NCBI GenBank assembly: GCA_022592445.1
Contig: JABYQR010000004.1
Coordinates: 372,001-436,000 of the forward strand
Reading direction: 5' to 3'
Length of the DNA stretch: 64,000 nt
DNA from: Cytidiella melzeri
Taxonomy: Eukaryota; Basidiomycota; Agaricomycetes; Polyporales; Irpicaceae
The notes beneath the pieces are model-generated. The model saw nothing but the letters and a program-made list of their open reading frames with translations. It did not search any database and had not been told where the DNA came from. Below are positions 22,036-34,248 of the stretch, piece by piece. A program made the position numbers and the translations under genes. Position 1 is the stretch's first letter; each line of letters starts with the position of its first letter.

Positions 22036-23905
22036 TCACTCCGGCGACGAGGATACAGCCGTAATCCCAACCGCGCTCGTACTGTTCTGCTCGTTTTTTG
22101 GCCTCGCCCGGAACTCTACGTCCTCCAGCATCGTCCTCTCACCAACAGCCTTCTCAAGGTCCTGCCCCACGTGTCGATGCTCTGCCTCAACGCGGTAAAA
22201 TGTCAATAGGCTGACGAACTGCACACCTACAACGGCAAGGATGAACCAGAACGCGTCGGCACGACCCTCGTAGCTGGTCACGACGCTGACCGGGCGCCCA
22301 CCACCCGGTCCTGGCAGAAGTATATGTGGTAGCTTCGCCTGCACTGAATTCTGGATGGATGATACGGCTGAAATGCCGACGGCAGAGCCGAGCTGTAATG
22401 CTCCGTTGAACACCGCACCGATAGTACCAGATAGCGAAGGCGGCGACGTGCGAAGTATGGCTATGTTGGTATGCGTATATGTGAACATCGCGCCCGCACT
22501 TCCAATGATAAACCCCGGAAGAACGTGAGAGTAGTATTTGTGTGGGGAATCGGCGGTTGCGAGAAGGATCGTGGCAATTGCTAGAAGAACTTGGCCGCCA
22601 AGAATGATATACTTCGGAGAGATGATCTGAGCAAGGAAGCTGGTGGTAGAAACTACCAAGCAAAGAACGCCAACGGGTACCATGCGAAGTGCAACGGAGA
22701 TGGCACTCCATTGGTACACTTGCTGCCACAATGAAGTGAAAATAGTGAAGACCGACGTCCACCAGAGGAAAGGCACTAAGGCGACGACAAAGAGCACGCT
22801 GAAGTTGGGCAGAAACCAGGTCCGCGGTGGTCTGAATAGGCTGATCAGTGTTAGCATCGGCAGTCGCCAAAATTGTGCGTACATGGCAGCATGCTCCTCC
22901 GAGATACGCGTCTCGTAGAAGAGGAAGGCAATGATCATAAGTATGGAAATAACCAGCGGCGCAATGACGGCTGCTGATCCCCAGCCAGTTGAAGAGCCAC
23001 CCTCAGTTACCGCAAAGATGAATAGAATGAGAGCTGCTACATAAACGGCGCAATTTCACGTCAGCATATTTTCCTCGGCATAAGAATAAAATGCCTACAC
23101 GTGAGGATTGATACACCGCCCAAGTCCAGATACTTCCACTTTGCTGTCCCAGATCCAGCAAGTCTTTCCTTCTTCTGCGGCGTGGGAACTGAGACCAAGG
23201 CTATGGCAGCAACAAAGAATGCCATGATGGCCATAAACCAGAAGACCCACGGCCAAGTAGCCCATTCGACAAAGACAGCACCGATGATGAGGCCAAGAAC
23301 AATGCCTACCGCGCCGCATCCTCCGAACGCTGCGATAGCGCGTGCTTGCTGCTTTGGCTCCGGAAAAACCTCGACTATCAGGGATAATGCTGAGGGAATA
23401 GTCATGGAACCCGCTTTCAGAGAGGACAGTTAGGCTTGACGCGCGCGCATGAGCTATCAAACGTACCGACACCGGACAGAGCTCGCATAATTATGAGCGC
23501 AATCTTTTGTCTGATGAAGCCTGCGCCGAGACTCAAAGCTCCCAAGCCGAGGAGTCCGCCTACAAATGTGCTCTTTGCGTTGTAGACATCGGAAACTCTT
23601 CCACTCTATTCTTTCTGTCAGACGTAGAGATATAAGTGAGCTCTATGATGACTCACGATGAGAAGGAAAGATGAGAACGTAAGGCCAAATGCGCTGATGA
23701 TCCACGTTGACTCGTCTGTTGCCATGTCCAGGTCATCTGCTATAGCCGGTATGGCAGAGAACAGCGATGTGTTGCTGATAGAATCAAGGAACTGTGCCAG
23801 GCAGAATATGATGAGAAGGAAGTAACGCTTGCCCACTCCTCGTCCCCGTTCTGCTTCGACATCTGAGCCTTCAGCAAGGGTTGGAGTTGCAGAAGAAGAC
23901 GCCAT
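22036..23905 (-). CDS. MFS multidrug-type exporter, DHA2-like (copy 1)
   Basis: Proton-coupled plasma-membrane exporter. Five minus-strand exons, 23657-23905, 23467-23605, 23099-23413, 22883-23036 and 22036-22831, join to 550 residues, the usual size of 14-TM DHA2 proteins. Visible features are a charged N-terminus, TM1 (YFLLIIFCLAQFLDSI), DESTWIISAFGLTF, SGRVSDVYN (the loop 2-3 motif), the motif C-type GAVGIVLGLIIGAVF, PPRTWFLPNFS, and many later TM segments. The C-terminal tail is acidic and serine-rich. It closely matches the gene at 34249-36338, which keeps one more intron. The substrate is unknown; fungal members export toxins, azoles or secondary metabolites. Downstream, the 3' flank meets transposon debris at about 21.83 kb. 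Confidence 0.88.
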
Positions 23906-25085
23906 GCTGGGAGAGTCGTTGGCGGCTTGCGAAAGCTGATTTTGGGGAAAATACGATGTGAGAAAGGAGATTGTGGTAGAGAAGGCTTCTCATAGGTATT
24001 TTGTATGCTCTTCCCGTTTTACTGTTGTAGCACCGTCGCGCCTCGTTGCTGACAAAGCCATAGCCGAGGCTTAGAAAGCATTGTAGACCAGTCGTACTTG
24101 TCGTTCTGTTTGGCTATAAAATCATACATATTTGCGGAGATCCTGGTACTCACAACACTGGTTTACTGGGCTACATGTTGGTAGCAATATATAGGCAGCC
24201 ATCTGCGCAAACCATAGACTCGGAGGGCCGTCGCTGAGTCAGCAATGACAAGTAACTGATGACCGTCTTCTATTATCGTATAGGCGCTGCTTTTCAAAGT
24301 TAGCTACTGGTACCGATGCCACTGTTATGCAAACTGGATAGAGACGTCGATACTGTCGGGAAGATTGAGTAGTGAAAAGCAGATTATAGAAGCAGATCAT
24401 GGTCACAGTACTCACACTCATTTGTTGATACTTAAGCAGTTCAAGCACCGTTCAGGACAAGCTAGCAAAATCAAGCTCACGGCTTTACTACATGTACTCG
24501 GAGTCCGAGCCAAACAACGCAAAGGAACTATACGTGGCTGTCAGCATGTGCAAGTAATTGGGCCAACGGAAAACTCACTACGACCAATATAGTGTCGCCT
24601 GGAAGGCCAAGTGAGGAAGAAGTGTCTCAAAAGCTGGCTGAACAAGCACGCGCTTCAATGCAGAAGGAAATCCAAGTATTCGAGGCGCGTCGCGGTTCCG
24701 GGCCAGGAGCAGCGAGACATTGGAGATAATATAAGCATTAGAATATGATTGAAACCGTTCAGTCATTTCACAGCCTTTCAGGTCACATAGCCGAGGAGTT
24801 GCGGCATTCGCAGAAGATTTAAAAGGACCGTTGTGGTGAAAATTGCGATGGGGAGACCAGGCTAAGAGAGGAAACACGAACCTTCCCGATCTAATCTCGG
24901 GGCGATAAGTAACTGTACTTACCCATTCAAATCGTACTTACCCCTAGTAATTGGATAAACAACTATTTCTTACTCGATTTTGAAACTGCTTCATCTAGTC
25001 GTTCGAATCACATAATCGATCATCTAATAATTCTTGTGAGATCATTTAGAGTCATTCTTCACTGGTTACTCCGACCTCGACAATC
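23906..25085. other. Divergent promoter region, 1.2 kb
   Basis: Lies between the start of the minus-strand MFS gene and the plus-strand TyrRS gene. Short frames only (for example 24578-24877 minus), none recognised. Pyrimidine- and AT-rich sequence near 25000-25080 precedes the TyrRS start. Confidence 0.4.
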
Positions 25086-26676
25086 ATGGCCACCACAGCA
25101 GAGGCTAAGCTTGAGCTCATCACGAGGAGGTTAGATGAAGTTCTCGGTCGTGAAAGCATCAAGTCTATCTTGGACGAAAGAAGGACACCGAAGTGCTACT
25201 GGGGTAAGTATCAATTTCTAGCAATCAGGATACTCATGAAACAAATCGCGTGTATAGGGACTGCACCGACGGGACGACGTGTGTAGCCTTTCGAATCATA
25301 CGGCTTACTCTTGAATCGCTGAATCTGCACAACTGCATAGCACACATCGGCTACTTCGTACCTCTCACAAAGATCGCAGATTTCTTGCGAGCAGGAGTAG
25401 AGGTTACGATTCTCTTAGCTGGTATGCCCATATGCTGCTTCGCCACTGCGTATAACAGATCCTCACTCTTTCAGACGTCCATGCGTTCTTGGACAATCTC
25501 AAGGCCCCTCTCGAACTAGTCGCACACCGCACAAAATACTACCAATACATTCTTCTATCGGTATTTAAATCCCTTGGCATACCCACCTCGAAGCTACGCT
25601 TCGTCGAAGGATCTTCCTACCAGCTGACGAAGGAATACAACATGGACAACTACCGTCTTTGCGCTATCGTCAGCGAGCACGACGCCAAAAAGGCAGGCGC
25701 AGAAGTTGTCAAGCAAGTTGAGAGCCCGCTCCTCAGCGGACTGCTTTACCCCGGGCTGCAAGCCCTTGATGAGCAATACCTCGATTGCGACTTTCAATTT
25801 GGTGGTGTCGACCAGGTGAGTCGGTTATGGTCCAAGAATCGTGGTTAATGGGTGCGATGGTCATGAAAGCGGAAAATCTTCACCTTTGCAGAGCTTTACC
25901 TCCCCCGCCTCGGCTACAAAAAACGCGCGCACCTGATGAACAAAATGGTGCCTGGACTCGGCGGCGGGAAGATGTCTTCTTCTGACCCGAACTCGAAGAT
26001 CGATTTCCTCGACCCTCCCGAAGTTGTTCGGCGGAAAATCAAGAGCGCATTTTGCGAAGAGGGAAACACAAAAGACAACGGCATTTTATCGTTTGTCGAG
26101 GCAGTGCTTATCCCGATTAGTCAATTGCGCATTGAAAGACAGAACGGTGACACGGGTGCGGACTCGGAGGAAGGACAGAACGCGGCAGGCCAGCAAACAC
26201 CGTTTATACTCGAAGGCGCGCCTGAGGGCAGCGTGTTCTCGGTATTCCGCAAAGAGGAGTACGGCGGCAGCCTGCACTACTCGTCATTCAAAGAGCTGGA
26301 GGATGATTTTGCGGAGAAAAAGGTACACCCGAAGGATCTCAAGACGGCAGTGGCAGACGCGATCGTGAGGTTGTTGACGCCGATAAGGGAGGAGTTCGAG
26401 AAGAGCGAGGAGTGGAAGGAGGTAGAGAAGCTGGCATACCCGGATCCAAACGCGAAGCCAGAGAAAAAGAAAAAGGTGAACGAGTCAATCCCACCACGGT
26501 CTGTGGCTTGTTCCTAATGCTGCTCATAGACTAAAGTATACCACCCACCTCCACCTGGCAAGGGCAAGAATGCACAGCAGCCAGTCCCTGAAGGACAGGT
26601 CCCGGTTCCAGCACCACCTACGAATCAAGACTCTCCAACTGAGTCAGTAAAAGAGGATGACGCACCTCCGGCGTAA
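25086..26676 (+). CDS. TYS1: Cytosolic tyrosyl-tRNA synthetase
   Basis: Class I synthetase that charges tRNA-Tyr. Six exons (25086-25203, 25258-25278, 25341-25421, 25475-25815, 25870-26475, 26530-26676) join to 437 residues. The HIGH-type motif appears after splicing as TGRPHIGYF, split over two introns with a 21-nt exon. KMSKS appears as GGKMSSSD near 25975. [15 protein letters not shown] is the tyrosine/ATP-site region. The archaeal/eukaryotic type is clear. The C-terminal tail ([15 protein letters not shown] onward) is proline-rich and acidic; there is no EMAP-II domain, as expected for fungi. The last exon is chosen by phase and ends in a TAA at 26674. Confidence 0.93.
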
Positions 26677-26900
26677 TGTGCACATAACTTGATTGTAAAG
26701 CTAACATGTGACTGAGAAGCATGTATTGACTAGAATCAGCGAGTATGTATCGCGGTAACATGAGCGATACGACAAATGGGTTCACGATGTGCGTGTAGGT
26801 ATGCTACATATTTGGGAGCAAGCTTGAAGGATGTTCCGATGAGATCTTGTATAGGATGAGTCGAGTGACGAAGGTGTCGCATGCATGTAAAACTAAATAC

Positions 26901-28609
26901 TTATGATTGCCCTGCCCGCATTGAATCTCTTTGCCTACTATTCTTCGTCTCGACCTTAACGTATTCGTTCTCTTCGTGACCAACTTGCTGTTGCTCGTCA
27001 GAGCCCTTGTGGACCGCCATGTATGCCTCGCCTAGAATCTGCAGCGCCACGGCCCGCAGTTGGGCTTTGTATCGTGAGACGGTGGGATCTTCGAGGACAC
27101 GGTCGCAAGTCTCGCGCAGGATGGATTCAATCTCGAGCTTGGTTCCCTGACGCACGAAGAATGAAAGGATGTTGGCACGGTGGATGAATGCTACGAACCT
27201 TGAATAATGCCTGTAGGCCCTTCTCCGCAGCTTGTTCCTCCAAACGTTTTTTCTCCTCTGGAGATAGGTTGCCGGCTGCTTCAGCAGCTTGTATCTGCTC
27301 AAACACGCTCTTAAGCTCCATAGCAGACCGGAGAGTCGATACGCTGAGTCATATCGTCGTCAAAAAGTACGCAGGAAGATTCAACGGACTCACGTTTCGC
27401 TGAAGACATGATATTTGCCTTGAACGTTATGCAGCCATCCTCCAACGCCAAACAAGGTCTGATTCGAGGCCAAGAAGTGCTTCGACTTTGCAACGTACAC
27501 AAAACCAATGGCTTGCAGGAGATCAACACCATAAGACTCTCCTTTTAAATCCCTACAGCACTTGTCAGCGTGTGCACCAGTACGTCCACGAAGTTGACTT
27601 ACTCTGCCTCCAGAGCGCATATTTGCCGGTAACTCCTGGTTACTTCAGGATCATTAGGACTCGACGCCGACTCTGCAAAGATACCCAGCTTCCTCTCCAA
27701 GTTCTCCACGAGCTTCCGCACCCTTTCCTCACGCGCCGCAGCTTTCTACACGTTTGTCTGAATTCTTGACTACAAAGGACAGGGATGTCAAAACTTACCT
27801 CTGCCTGAGCTTTCTTCGCCTTCTCGTCGCGTCTCTGCCTTTCTTCTGGGCTCAGTATCTCTTTCCCTTTGGCATCCCTTTGCACGATTTTTCCTGATTC
27901 GCCCTCCTCGTCCTCCTCCTGCAAAGCCACCTTCATGTCCTTTGCCAGGCTGATATGTCCAATAATCGGTATGAATCGCTCGCCACCAAAAATCGCACCA
28001 AACACCTCTTCTGGATCCACAAAACCACCCTCCGGCGTGCTCTCTTTGGATCCAAACTCGTTGTACTTTTTACGAAGGGTGGGATCAGACAATGTCTGGT
28101 AAGCGATTGCAATCTCCTTGAATTTCTCCTCGGCATTGGGGTCGTCGCGGTTCTTGTCAGGATGGTGCTTTATTGCTAGCCGACCTAATAATCATACGAC
28201 CAACTTCAGCTTTTGACAGACAAGGTCAACGAGAGCACGTACGGTATGCCTTTTTGATCTCATCCGTTGTTGCATCAACGGACACACCAAGCAAGTCATA
28301 GTACACCGTCTCCAATGGCTTCGCATCCGTCCCAATCTTCCGCCCTCTCCTCGGCGTATCTTGCGTAGGCTTCGATGACGAACTACTTGCGGCTGAAGGC
28401 CTATTCACTGAGGAGGTTGATATCTGAGTTGGGTAGAATGCGTGTGTGAAGATGGTGCCGCATTGGTAGCATCGAATGTTTAGAACACTTCCGCCTTTAG
28501 GGAATGGCGTTGGAGGAGGGAATTCAAGCTGCAGTTGACACTGAGAACAGGTTGTGGCGACATGGGGAACGACCGGGCGTGAGTCGATGGTAGGATAAGA
28601 GGAGCTCAT
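26901..28609 (-). CDS. DnaJ/DnaJ-X domain cochaperone (Caj1/Djp1-like)
   Basis: J-domain Hsp40 cochaperone. The N-terminus (from 28609) has a CX2C...CX2C pair (CSQCQ, then CYQCG) that looks like a small zinc ribbon, then a Ser/Pro-rich stretch. The J domain begins YYDLLGVSVDATTDEIKKAY, is split by an intron near 28180-28240, and carries HPD in KHHPDKNRDD. The DnaJ-X type region follows (FGAIFGGERFIPIIGHISLA, DLLQAIGFVYVAKSKHFLA, FEQIQAAEAAGNLSPEEKK) and ends EAYMAVHKGSDEQQQ. At least five introns. In yeast this type helps peroxisomal import and protein quality control; the role here is inferred. It shares a 440-bp promoter region with the Nudix gene. Confidence 0.87.
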
Positions 28610-29048
28610 ACTGTGCGCTCCTGATAGCTATGACCTGGTAGTCAAGATCGTGCTAGAGTATGGTGGTCGTAGGTCGTGATGAAGAAGGATTACAACTGGA
28701 TGAGGGAAGTCTATGTAAGTGAAAGCCTAATAGTCGTCGAGCAGGCGCCCCCGATGTAGTTGTCTCTTGACCCATGCTCTTCACCACACCTCGCGCCAGC
28801 TCAGTCCAGCTGTGAGCTCAACTGTAGCTTACTGTGGCTAATATGGAGAAAAAAGTGAGTAACGTGCCGAAACTTGTGATTTCCGTACTCACTCGGTTCC
28901 TACCCTCAGGTCCTTGCCTCGCTCTACCTCTGCCACTTCGTGACAAAGGCATCTCCTGGACCCGCGCATGTTTGTGCACAATGGGAATACTATATAATCA
29001 TATAAAGCAGCGGCCGTAGCTCGTACTTGCGGAAGCATACAAGCCGTC
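28610..29048. promoter_or_regulatory. Bidirectional promoter region
   Basis: 439 bp between the start codons of two divergent genes (DnaJ-X minus, Nudix plus). A TATA-like CTATATAATC at about 28990 lies some 55 bp before the Nudix start. No other element is recognised. Confidence 0.45.
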
Positions 29049-30113
29049 ATGGCCATTGAACTGGTACCCCCCGCGATCGCGTCGAAAGTGTCTGAACAGA
29101 CGTTACAGTACATCCAACGTCTACTGTCGCATGAACCAGAGGCAACTGAAGTGTGCGTACGCTCTTTCGGCATTACCTAGGTCTGCGTATATAACTACTT
29201 GCATATAGCCTGGACAACGCTAAAACTCGTCGCGCTGCAGTGCTAGTCTTGCTGTACGAAAAGCCTGGATACGGCCTCCGCGTCCTCCTGACTACTCGAG
29301 CGAAGACTCTTCGTACTCACCCTGGCCAGACAGCTCTACCCGGGGGAAGGATGGATGAATCCGATGCATCCATAGTCGAGACCGCAGTGAGTATGCCCGG
29401 TACAACGCGATAGATACTAGACATGACCCTCGTCCCGCAGTACAGGGAGGCCTACGAAGAAGTTGGCTTACCTCGAAATCATCCTGAGGTTCACACGCTC
29501 TGCCTCCTGCGTGCATTCGTTGCCTGGACTCGATCACTTGTCCTGGTAACCCCTGTCGTCGCGCTGCTGACGGATCTTGCAGTTCTCAAAGAGCTCAAAC
29601 CGTCTGAGGGCGAAGTTGACATCATCTTTGACCATCCTCTCGAAGCCATCCTGGAACCATCTCTCAGTGCACCTGAACCGCTTGTCCCACCCAATAGCGA
29701 GCATTGGCCGTCGGAGATTGAGTACTATGTATGAGCCCATGTTCATCGCTGGAGAAACCGATCACTAATCTGCTATCGCTCAGAACTACGCAGATAGCCA
29801 GTGGTCGTGGATGGGTGGCTCAACTTACCGTTTGCACCGTTTCAGATCGGCAACTGCAGCTATCAAAGGCTTGACCGCAGATGTTCTGGTGCGCTTTACT
29901 GTCTCATGAGCTTCGCATTGTCTAACTTGGCACATTCAGATTTTAACGGCCTTCATTGCTTACGATCAACAGCCATCCTTCGAGTGGTTTGCTCCAGGCC
30001 AGTTCACGACCTTGAAAGAGACGCTGGACGCGTTGGATCTTTCTGCGTTCAACAAGTGGAATGATGCTGGGGCTACGGGTAGCACCGCTAAAAAACCAAT
30101 ATCGCTGGAGTGA
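29049..30113 (+). CDS. Nudix hydrolase, CoA diphosphatase type (PCD1/NUDT7-like)
   Basis: Predicted to cleave CoA or acyl-CoA diphosphate bonds, usually in peroxisomes. Five exons (29049-29152, 29209-29386, 29441-29728, 29784-29888, 29940-30113) join to 282 residues. The Nudix box is split by an intron: LPGGRMDESDASIVETA then YREAYEEVGLP, with the one-residue-longer spacing seen in CoA-type members. RRAAVLVLLYE precedes it. The preceding LLTTRAKTLRTHPGQ is the UPF0035-type signature of this subgroup. I see no C-terminal PTS1 tripeptide (it ends in ISLE), so peroxisomal location is not supported by the sequence. Confidence 0.88.
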
Positions 30114-30464
30114 TTTGATTGTCGCTGGACAACAGCTCTTCTGGTAGTTCGTCAACTCCAAGTGGATTGCAATGTTAGCCGAGGTTCCGGCTCCCACAGC
30201 CAATAGCCCTTGATATGTTTGTGTCTTGTCCTTCTTGAAGTCTTACTCTTGCGCGGCTTGGACTCGAATTTGCGACGCTTCCTGCTTACACAGCGTGCCG
30301 TCGTGTGCATTGTTTTCCCATCTCATTTCGCAAGGTTCACACTGCGACGGGAGTGATTAATCTCTACTTATGGGCTTCTTCTAATCATATACACAGTCTC
30401 TTCGGACCACTTTAAGAAGGACCCCAGTGAAATTCCTTGAATCACCACTCCCACTCTTTCCTCG
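30114..30464. other. Intergenic 350 bp
   Basis: Short stretch between the Nudix stop and the DUF6533 start. It is pyrimidine-rich towards 30464, as expected of a promoter. Nothing else recognised. Confidence 0.4.
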
Positions 30465-32219
30465 ATGTCTCTTCTAGCAAACCATATCGCGGTTGCCGAT
30501 GAGTTGCCCGACATACCACCCACACTTCTCCACCAGTAATTGTGTTCAAAAGTTAAACTACACAGAAATGCTTACCAGTATTTATCCTCAGGTCGTTTTC
30601 CGATTATCTAATCCTTGCGAGTTCAGGTACGCCGTTGATCAAACGTTTTATGATAGCATCGGCTGGCCATTGACGTCTTCGACAGTCATCGGTGTATATG
30701 ATTCCATCCTCACGTTCCGTCAAGAAATGCGTACGGTATGGCAAAGACAGTGGACCGGTGTGACGTGTATATATCTCCTGAACCGCCTCATGGCACTGCT
30801 TTTGAGCTGCAGTATCATCTGGTTCGTTGATTCTGACCGGGTAAGCGCACTTGCCAGAACGAGGCTGCTTTGTCGCTCTCGTCCTCTGCTGACGATCAAG
30901 TTAGACGGACCTGATTCACGACTTGCTAACACGATTCACACAGCTACACGAATGCAGTGACGCTGCGCAGCAAGCCCTAATTTGGCTCTACCTGGTTCAG
31001 CATCTTGTGTTCACTGGTACGTATACACAGGCACTGCAGACTCCCTTCACTCACACGCTGTACACAGTCTTCTCGGCACTGAGACTATATGCAATATCCG
31101 GACGAAGAGCGTGGTGTTTTGCAGCTGTTGTGGTAATGAATTTCGCGCCTTTCGTGTATTGTGCTGTAAGGGAATCCTTCGTGAGGAACTGCGCGTTGGA
31201 GCCTCACTTTCATATGCTTCAAAGTGGGATGCCGCCCCAAACTGCGAGTACCTTGTACGAGTGTCCTTGACGTACTTCAATCCCGCGAATCTTTCGCCAG
31301 TGTTCGGTGCTATCGGCGGAAGGTATGTCATTGCAGGTACCATCGTTCTTGTTTCGGCTCTCATAGGACTGTCTTACAGAAGTATGTGCCACTCATTCTA
31401 CAGAAAAGCCCGCAATTGAAGGAGCTTACCTACTACCCCAGCTGCACTAATCATGAGATGCGCCATGATTGCCACGGACGCGCTAGTTCTTATTGCAACA
31501 TGGGCCCAGACGATACCTGTATACATGCAGGCCCGAAATCTAACAAGCCGCATGCCTGTAGTCACAATACTACTACGCGATGGTCAGATTTTGCCTTTCG
31601 TACTCCACGAGCACTAACCTTGGACTGTTTAGGCACCATCTATTTTATGTAAGCACCAGCGACTTGTGCAGCGCAACGCTGTTCCATGCCACAGCCGCTC
31701 ACATCGAAAATTAGCGCGTCGTTGATGATAAACGTTATGACTTTGACCATCGTGAGTAAATTGATAACACAACTAACGCTGAGCACTGATCAGTGACTCC
31801 GTAATGACTCTCTAGATCATCAAGTATCCCGACGTGCCACCTGTATTCAGCGTAACGTCAGTACCTTTATTCACCGGAAACCTGGCATCAGGTCGAGACT
31901 CTTAACCTCCACGTCCAACAGTCTTACGCCGATCCTGGTGTCCCATTTCATCCTTAATCTCCGACAGGCAGCATCCAGCAGCAGTAGCCCCTATACTTCT
32001 GGCGGAGCTCTTTCAGAAATACGCTTCAGTGTGGACCGTCTGGTGGGAAACATGGGAGAGCCTTTGGAGCATGCTGCGAACTATGAAGATGAAGGCGATG
32101 GAGGAGAAGGTAGAGCTGATGCTAGAGTAGAAGATAACGGCAATGTTCGGGATGAAGAAGAGACAAGCGACATATACCTGGTACAGGTGAGTAGATCTGT
32201 GTTTCTAGAGTTGTGCTGA
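30465..32219 (+). CDS. DUF6533-family multi-span membrane protein (copy 1)
   Basis: Agaricomycete-expanded family of predicted seven-TM proteins of unknown function. Start MSLLANHIAVADELP at 30465. After an intron the DUF6533 motif reads VYDSILTFRQEMRTVWQRQW, followed by VTCIYLLNRLMALLLSC. Later exons give LHECSDAAQQALIWLYLV, VFSALRLYAISGRRAWCF, MRCAMIATDALVLIATWAQT and VVTILLRDGTIYFM. The conserved intracellular tail motif is FILNLRQA...IRFSVDRLVGNMGEPL, then an acidic stretch. At least seven short introns. The final exon is uncertain: a frame stop lies at 32217-32219, but splicing near 32188 to a stop about 60 nt later is equally good. A sensor role is speculative. Confidence 0.75.
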
Positions 32220-33147
32220 CTCTAGTGTATTGGGGTCATCTAGGAAGACCAGGCAACTATGGAAAATTGATGCACAAATAGATGGGTTTTGACAGACTCG
32301 TCTCTCAGATAGACTACCCACTTTAATTGGTTGAAAGGATCGAGCTCACAGAGAGATGCACGACGACCACACGCAAGTACACATCAAAGGAACCAGTTGA
32401 AGAGACCTGTGGTGACAGAGGTACTGTGATTGTCAGTGCTAGTGTTCACGAAAAAATCTTAATACAGCGGACGTGTCGCGATCCAAAATTTCTGTCTCTT
32501 CGGGGCAAAATTTGCCTCATCCATCCTGGTACCCTGACATAAAGCTTTAGCAGTTGGTGCTGGGTGAGTAATAGCGAAGCAACAATCGAGCGAATGTCTG
32601 GTGCATGATTCTAGCTCGAGGTTCAGCTGGTAGTCTCAGTGGTGGCGTACTGACCTCATTGTCTGCTAGGACCACATGGGCCTCTTTGAGCTTCCTCAGT
32701 GAGTTCAACTTGCGAATGTGGCGTCTTGTACAGGCCTGAGCGTGGATGACAACCGCCTTCCAGAACAACAGCCATGAGGCGCCGGTGCAGGTTGTGGCGC
32801 AGGTTGTGCTATGACATTGGCTGCAGCCCGCCTACTCACAGCCCTTACAAAGCTGTGTGCTTCTCAAGAATGGATGGCCCAAAAACCAGCATCGTGTTGC
32901 TGCGTGACACTGGATAATAGATCTCCAATGGCCACAATGGTCTACCCTTATTGGGATCCCTGAGGTGAAGCATTTCACTTCGTTGCACTGTCGGCGCATT
33001 GGCTTCACAACAACGTTAACTTCGAATGCAGGCCAAGATGCGTTTCCATACAGAATATCTGAACGTCTATAAATCAAGCACCATCGGCTCTCTCAGCTCC
33101 TCGCTCTTCGAGTCTCTCTCCTCCCCCTTCCTCCTCTCTCAATCATC
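32220..33147. other. Intergenic 0.9 kb, nothing recognised
   Basis: Only short frames in both strands. A pyrimidine-rich run (about 33085-33140) leads into the small gene at 33148. Confidence 0.4.
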
Positions 33148-33649
33148 ATGGGGTGAGTACTCACCACTATGTTGAAGGTCAACGTCACTCACTTCACATG
33201 TATCATAGCTGCATCTTCTCCCTCTTATACTCAGGTATGCGATCACGGCTTGGATGGGCGTGCGTTATCATGAGTGACTGAATATACTGACTCGCCGTCA
33301 TCAGTAACGAAAATCACGGTACTGTGTGTGTTCTTAGTGGTGCTTATTGGTGAGTCATTTTTTGTGACATTATTGGCTTTTGTCAATAGTTGAGTGCTTA
33401 GCCGGCGGGCTGTTGTGCACAATCTTGTGGACGCTCCCCAAGAAACTCCTCTCCCGGCTCTTCTGGTCAGGCGATGACGCGCCATCACGCTGGACAGGTG
33501 ATGAGGGACAGTCACGTCAAGTATACCAGGAGCCAGAGGAAGCAATCGTCGGGTCACAAATAACGTTGTCTCGCGCACCTCACCTTCACAATGGCCCAGG
33601 TGGCGATGCGGTAACACCTATATGCGAACGCTCAATGCCGTGGAAGTAA
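33148..33649 (+). CDS. Small MGC-start membrane protein, hypothetical
   Basis: Four exons, 33148-33152, 33209-33234, 33305-33349 and 33390-33649, join in frame to 111 residues. The first exon is only 5 nt (ATGGG). The N-terminus MGCIFSLLYSVTKITVLCVF is followed by LVVLIVECLAGGLLCTILWT. That is a Gly-Cys start fit for N-myristoylation and palmitoylation, plus a long hydrophobic stretch. Many Agaricomycetes encode short MGxIxS-type hydrophobic peptides like this, with no known function. The tail is polar (LFWSGDDAPSRWTGDEG). The consistent phases over three tiny introns support it, but transcript evidence would be decisive. Confidence 0.6.
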
Positions 33650-34248
33650 CGCTGTGGCTTGGAAATAAAGACGCAACACGGACCTATTCTCTTATCAGTT
33701 ATGTATACTCGGGCCATGGACATCACGTACTATGATTATGCGCGGACATTGTACACATTACGCTCTTTTATTCCAACGTGGACGTAGCAATTACTAGTAG
33801 TGAGAACCCCCTGATCCCATTGGTGAAATCGCGGGCTTATCGAGAGGAAACTGAGTCAGTCCCTCTTATGATTGATAGCTTGGCTTTTAGTCGTCCGAAT
33901 CCGAGGAATCATGGCTGTTCCTAGCACTATACTGAGTCTCGGATCTGCAGTGACTCCTCTAGACCTTGCTCAGGCTGCGAAGGCAAAGGTGAGAAACGGA
34001 CTATCATGACACGAGTATTATGTTTTGTTCACGGCAGCCAATCAGCGACGACTATCCCAACTTTTTCTGCTTATTCATCTAGATCCCGCCGACCTCGAGG
34101 CCCGCTTTGTCATCTCAACGGATAACGAGTCGTTCATTCGAAGCGGCACCGATACTTATAAGACCTTTCTCTATCGGTTCGCCATGCTCTTGCCTCTTTC
34201 CCTCTCACCACCTTCCCCCCAGCAAGGGTTCACGACAACGAGGACAGC
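33650..34248. other. Intergenic, possible short upstream frame
   Basis: About 600 bp before the second MFS gene. A short frame opening MAVPSTILSLGSAVTPLDLA at 33911 has a plausible donor after AKAK, but I could not continue it into a recognised protein, so it is not called. Confidence 0.4.

Noticed and set aside
33911..34140. Short gene MAVPSTILSLGSAVTPLDLA upstream of the second MFS gene
   Set aside because: It has a start and a plausible donor, but no continuation gives a recognisable or clearly coding product. It may be a remnant.
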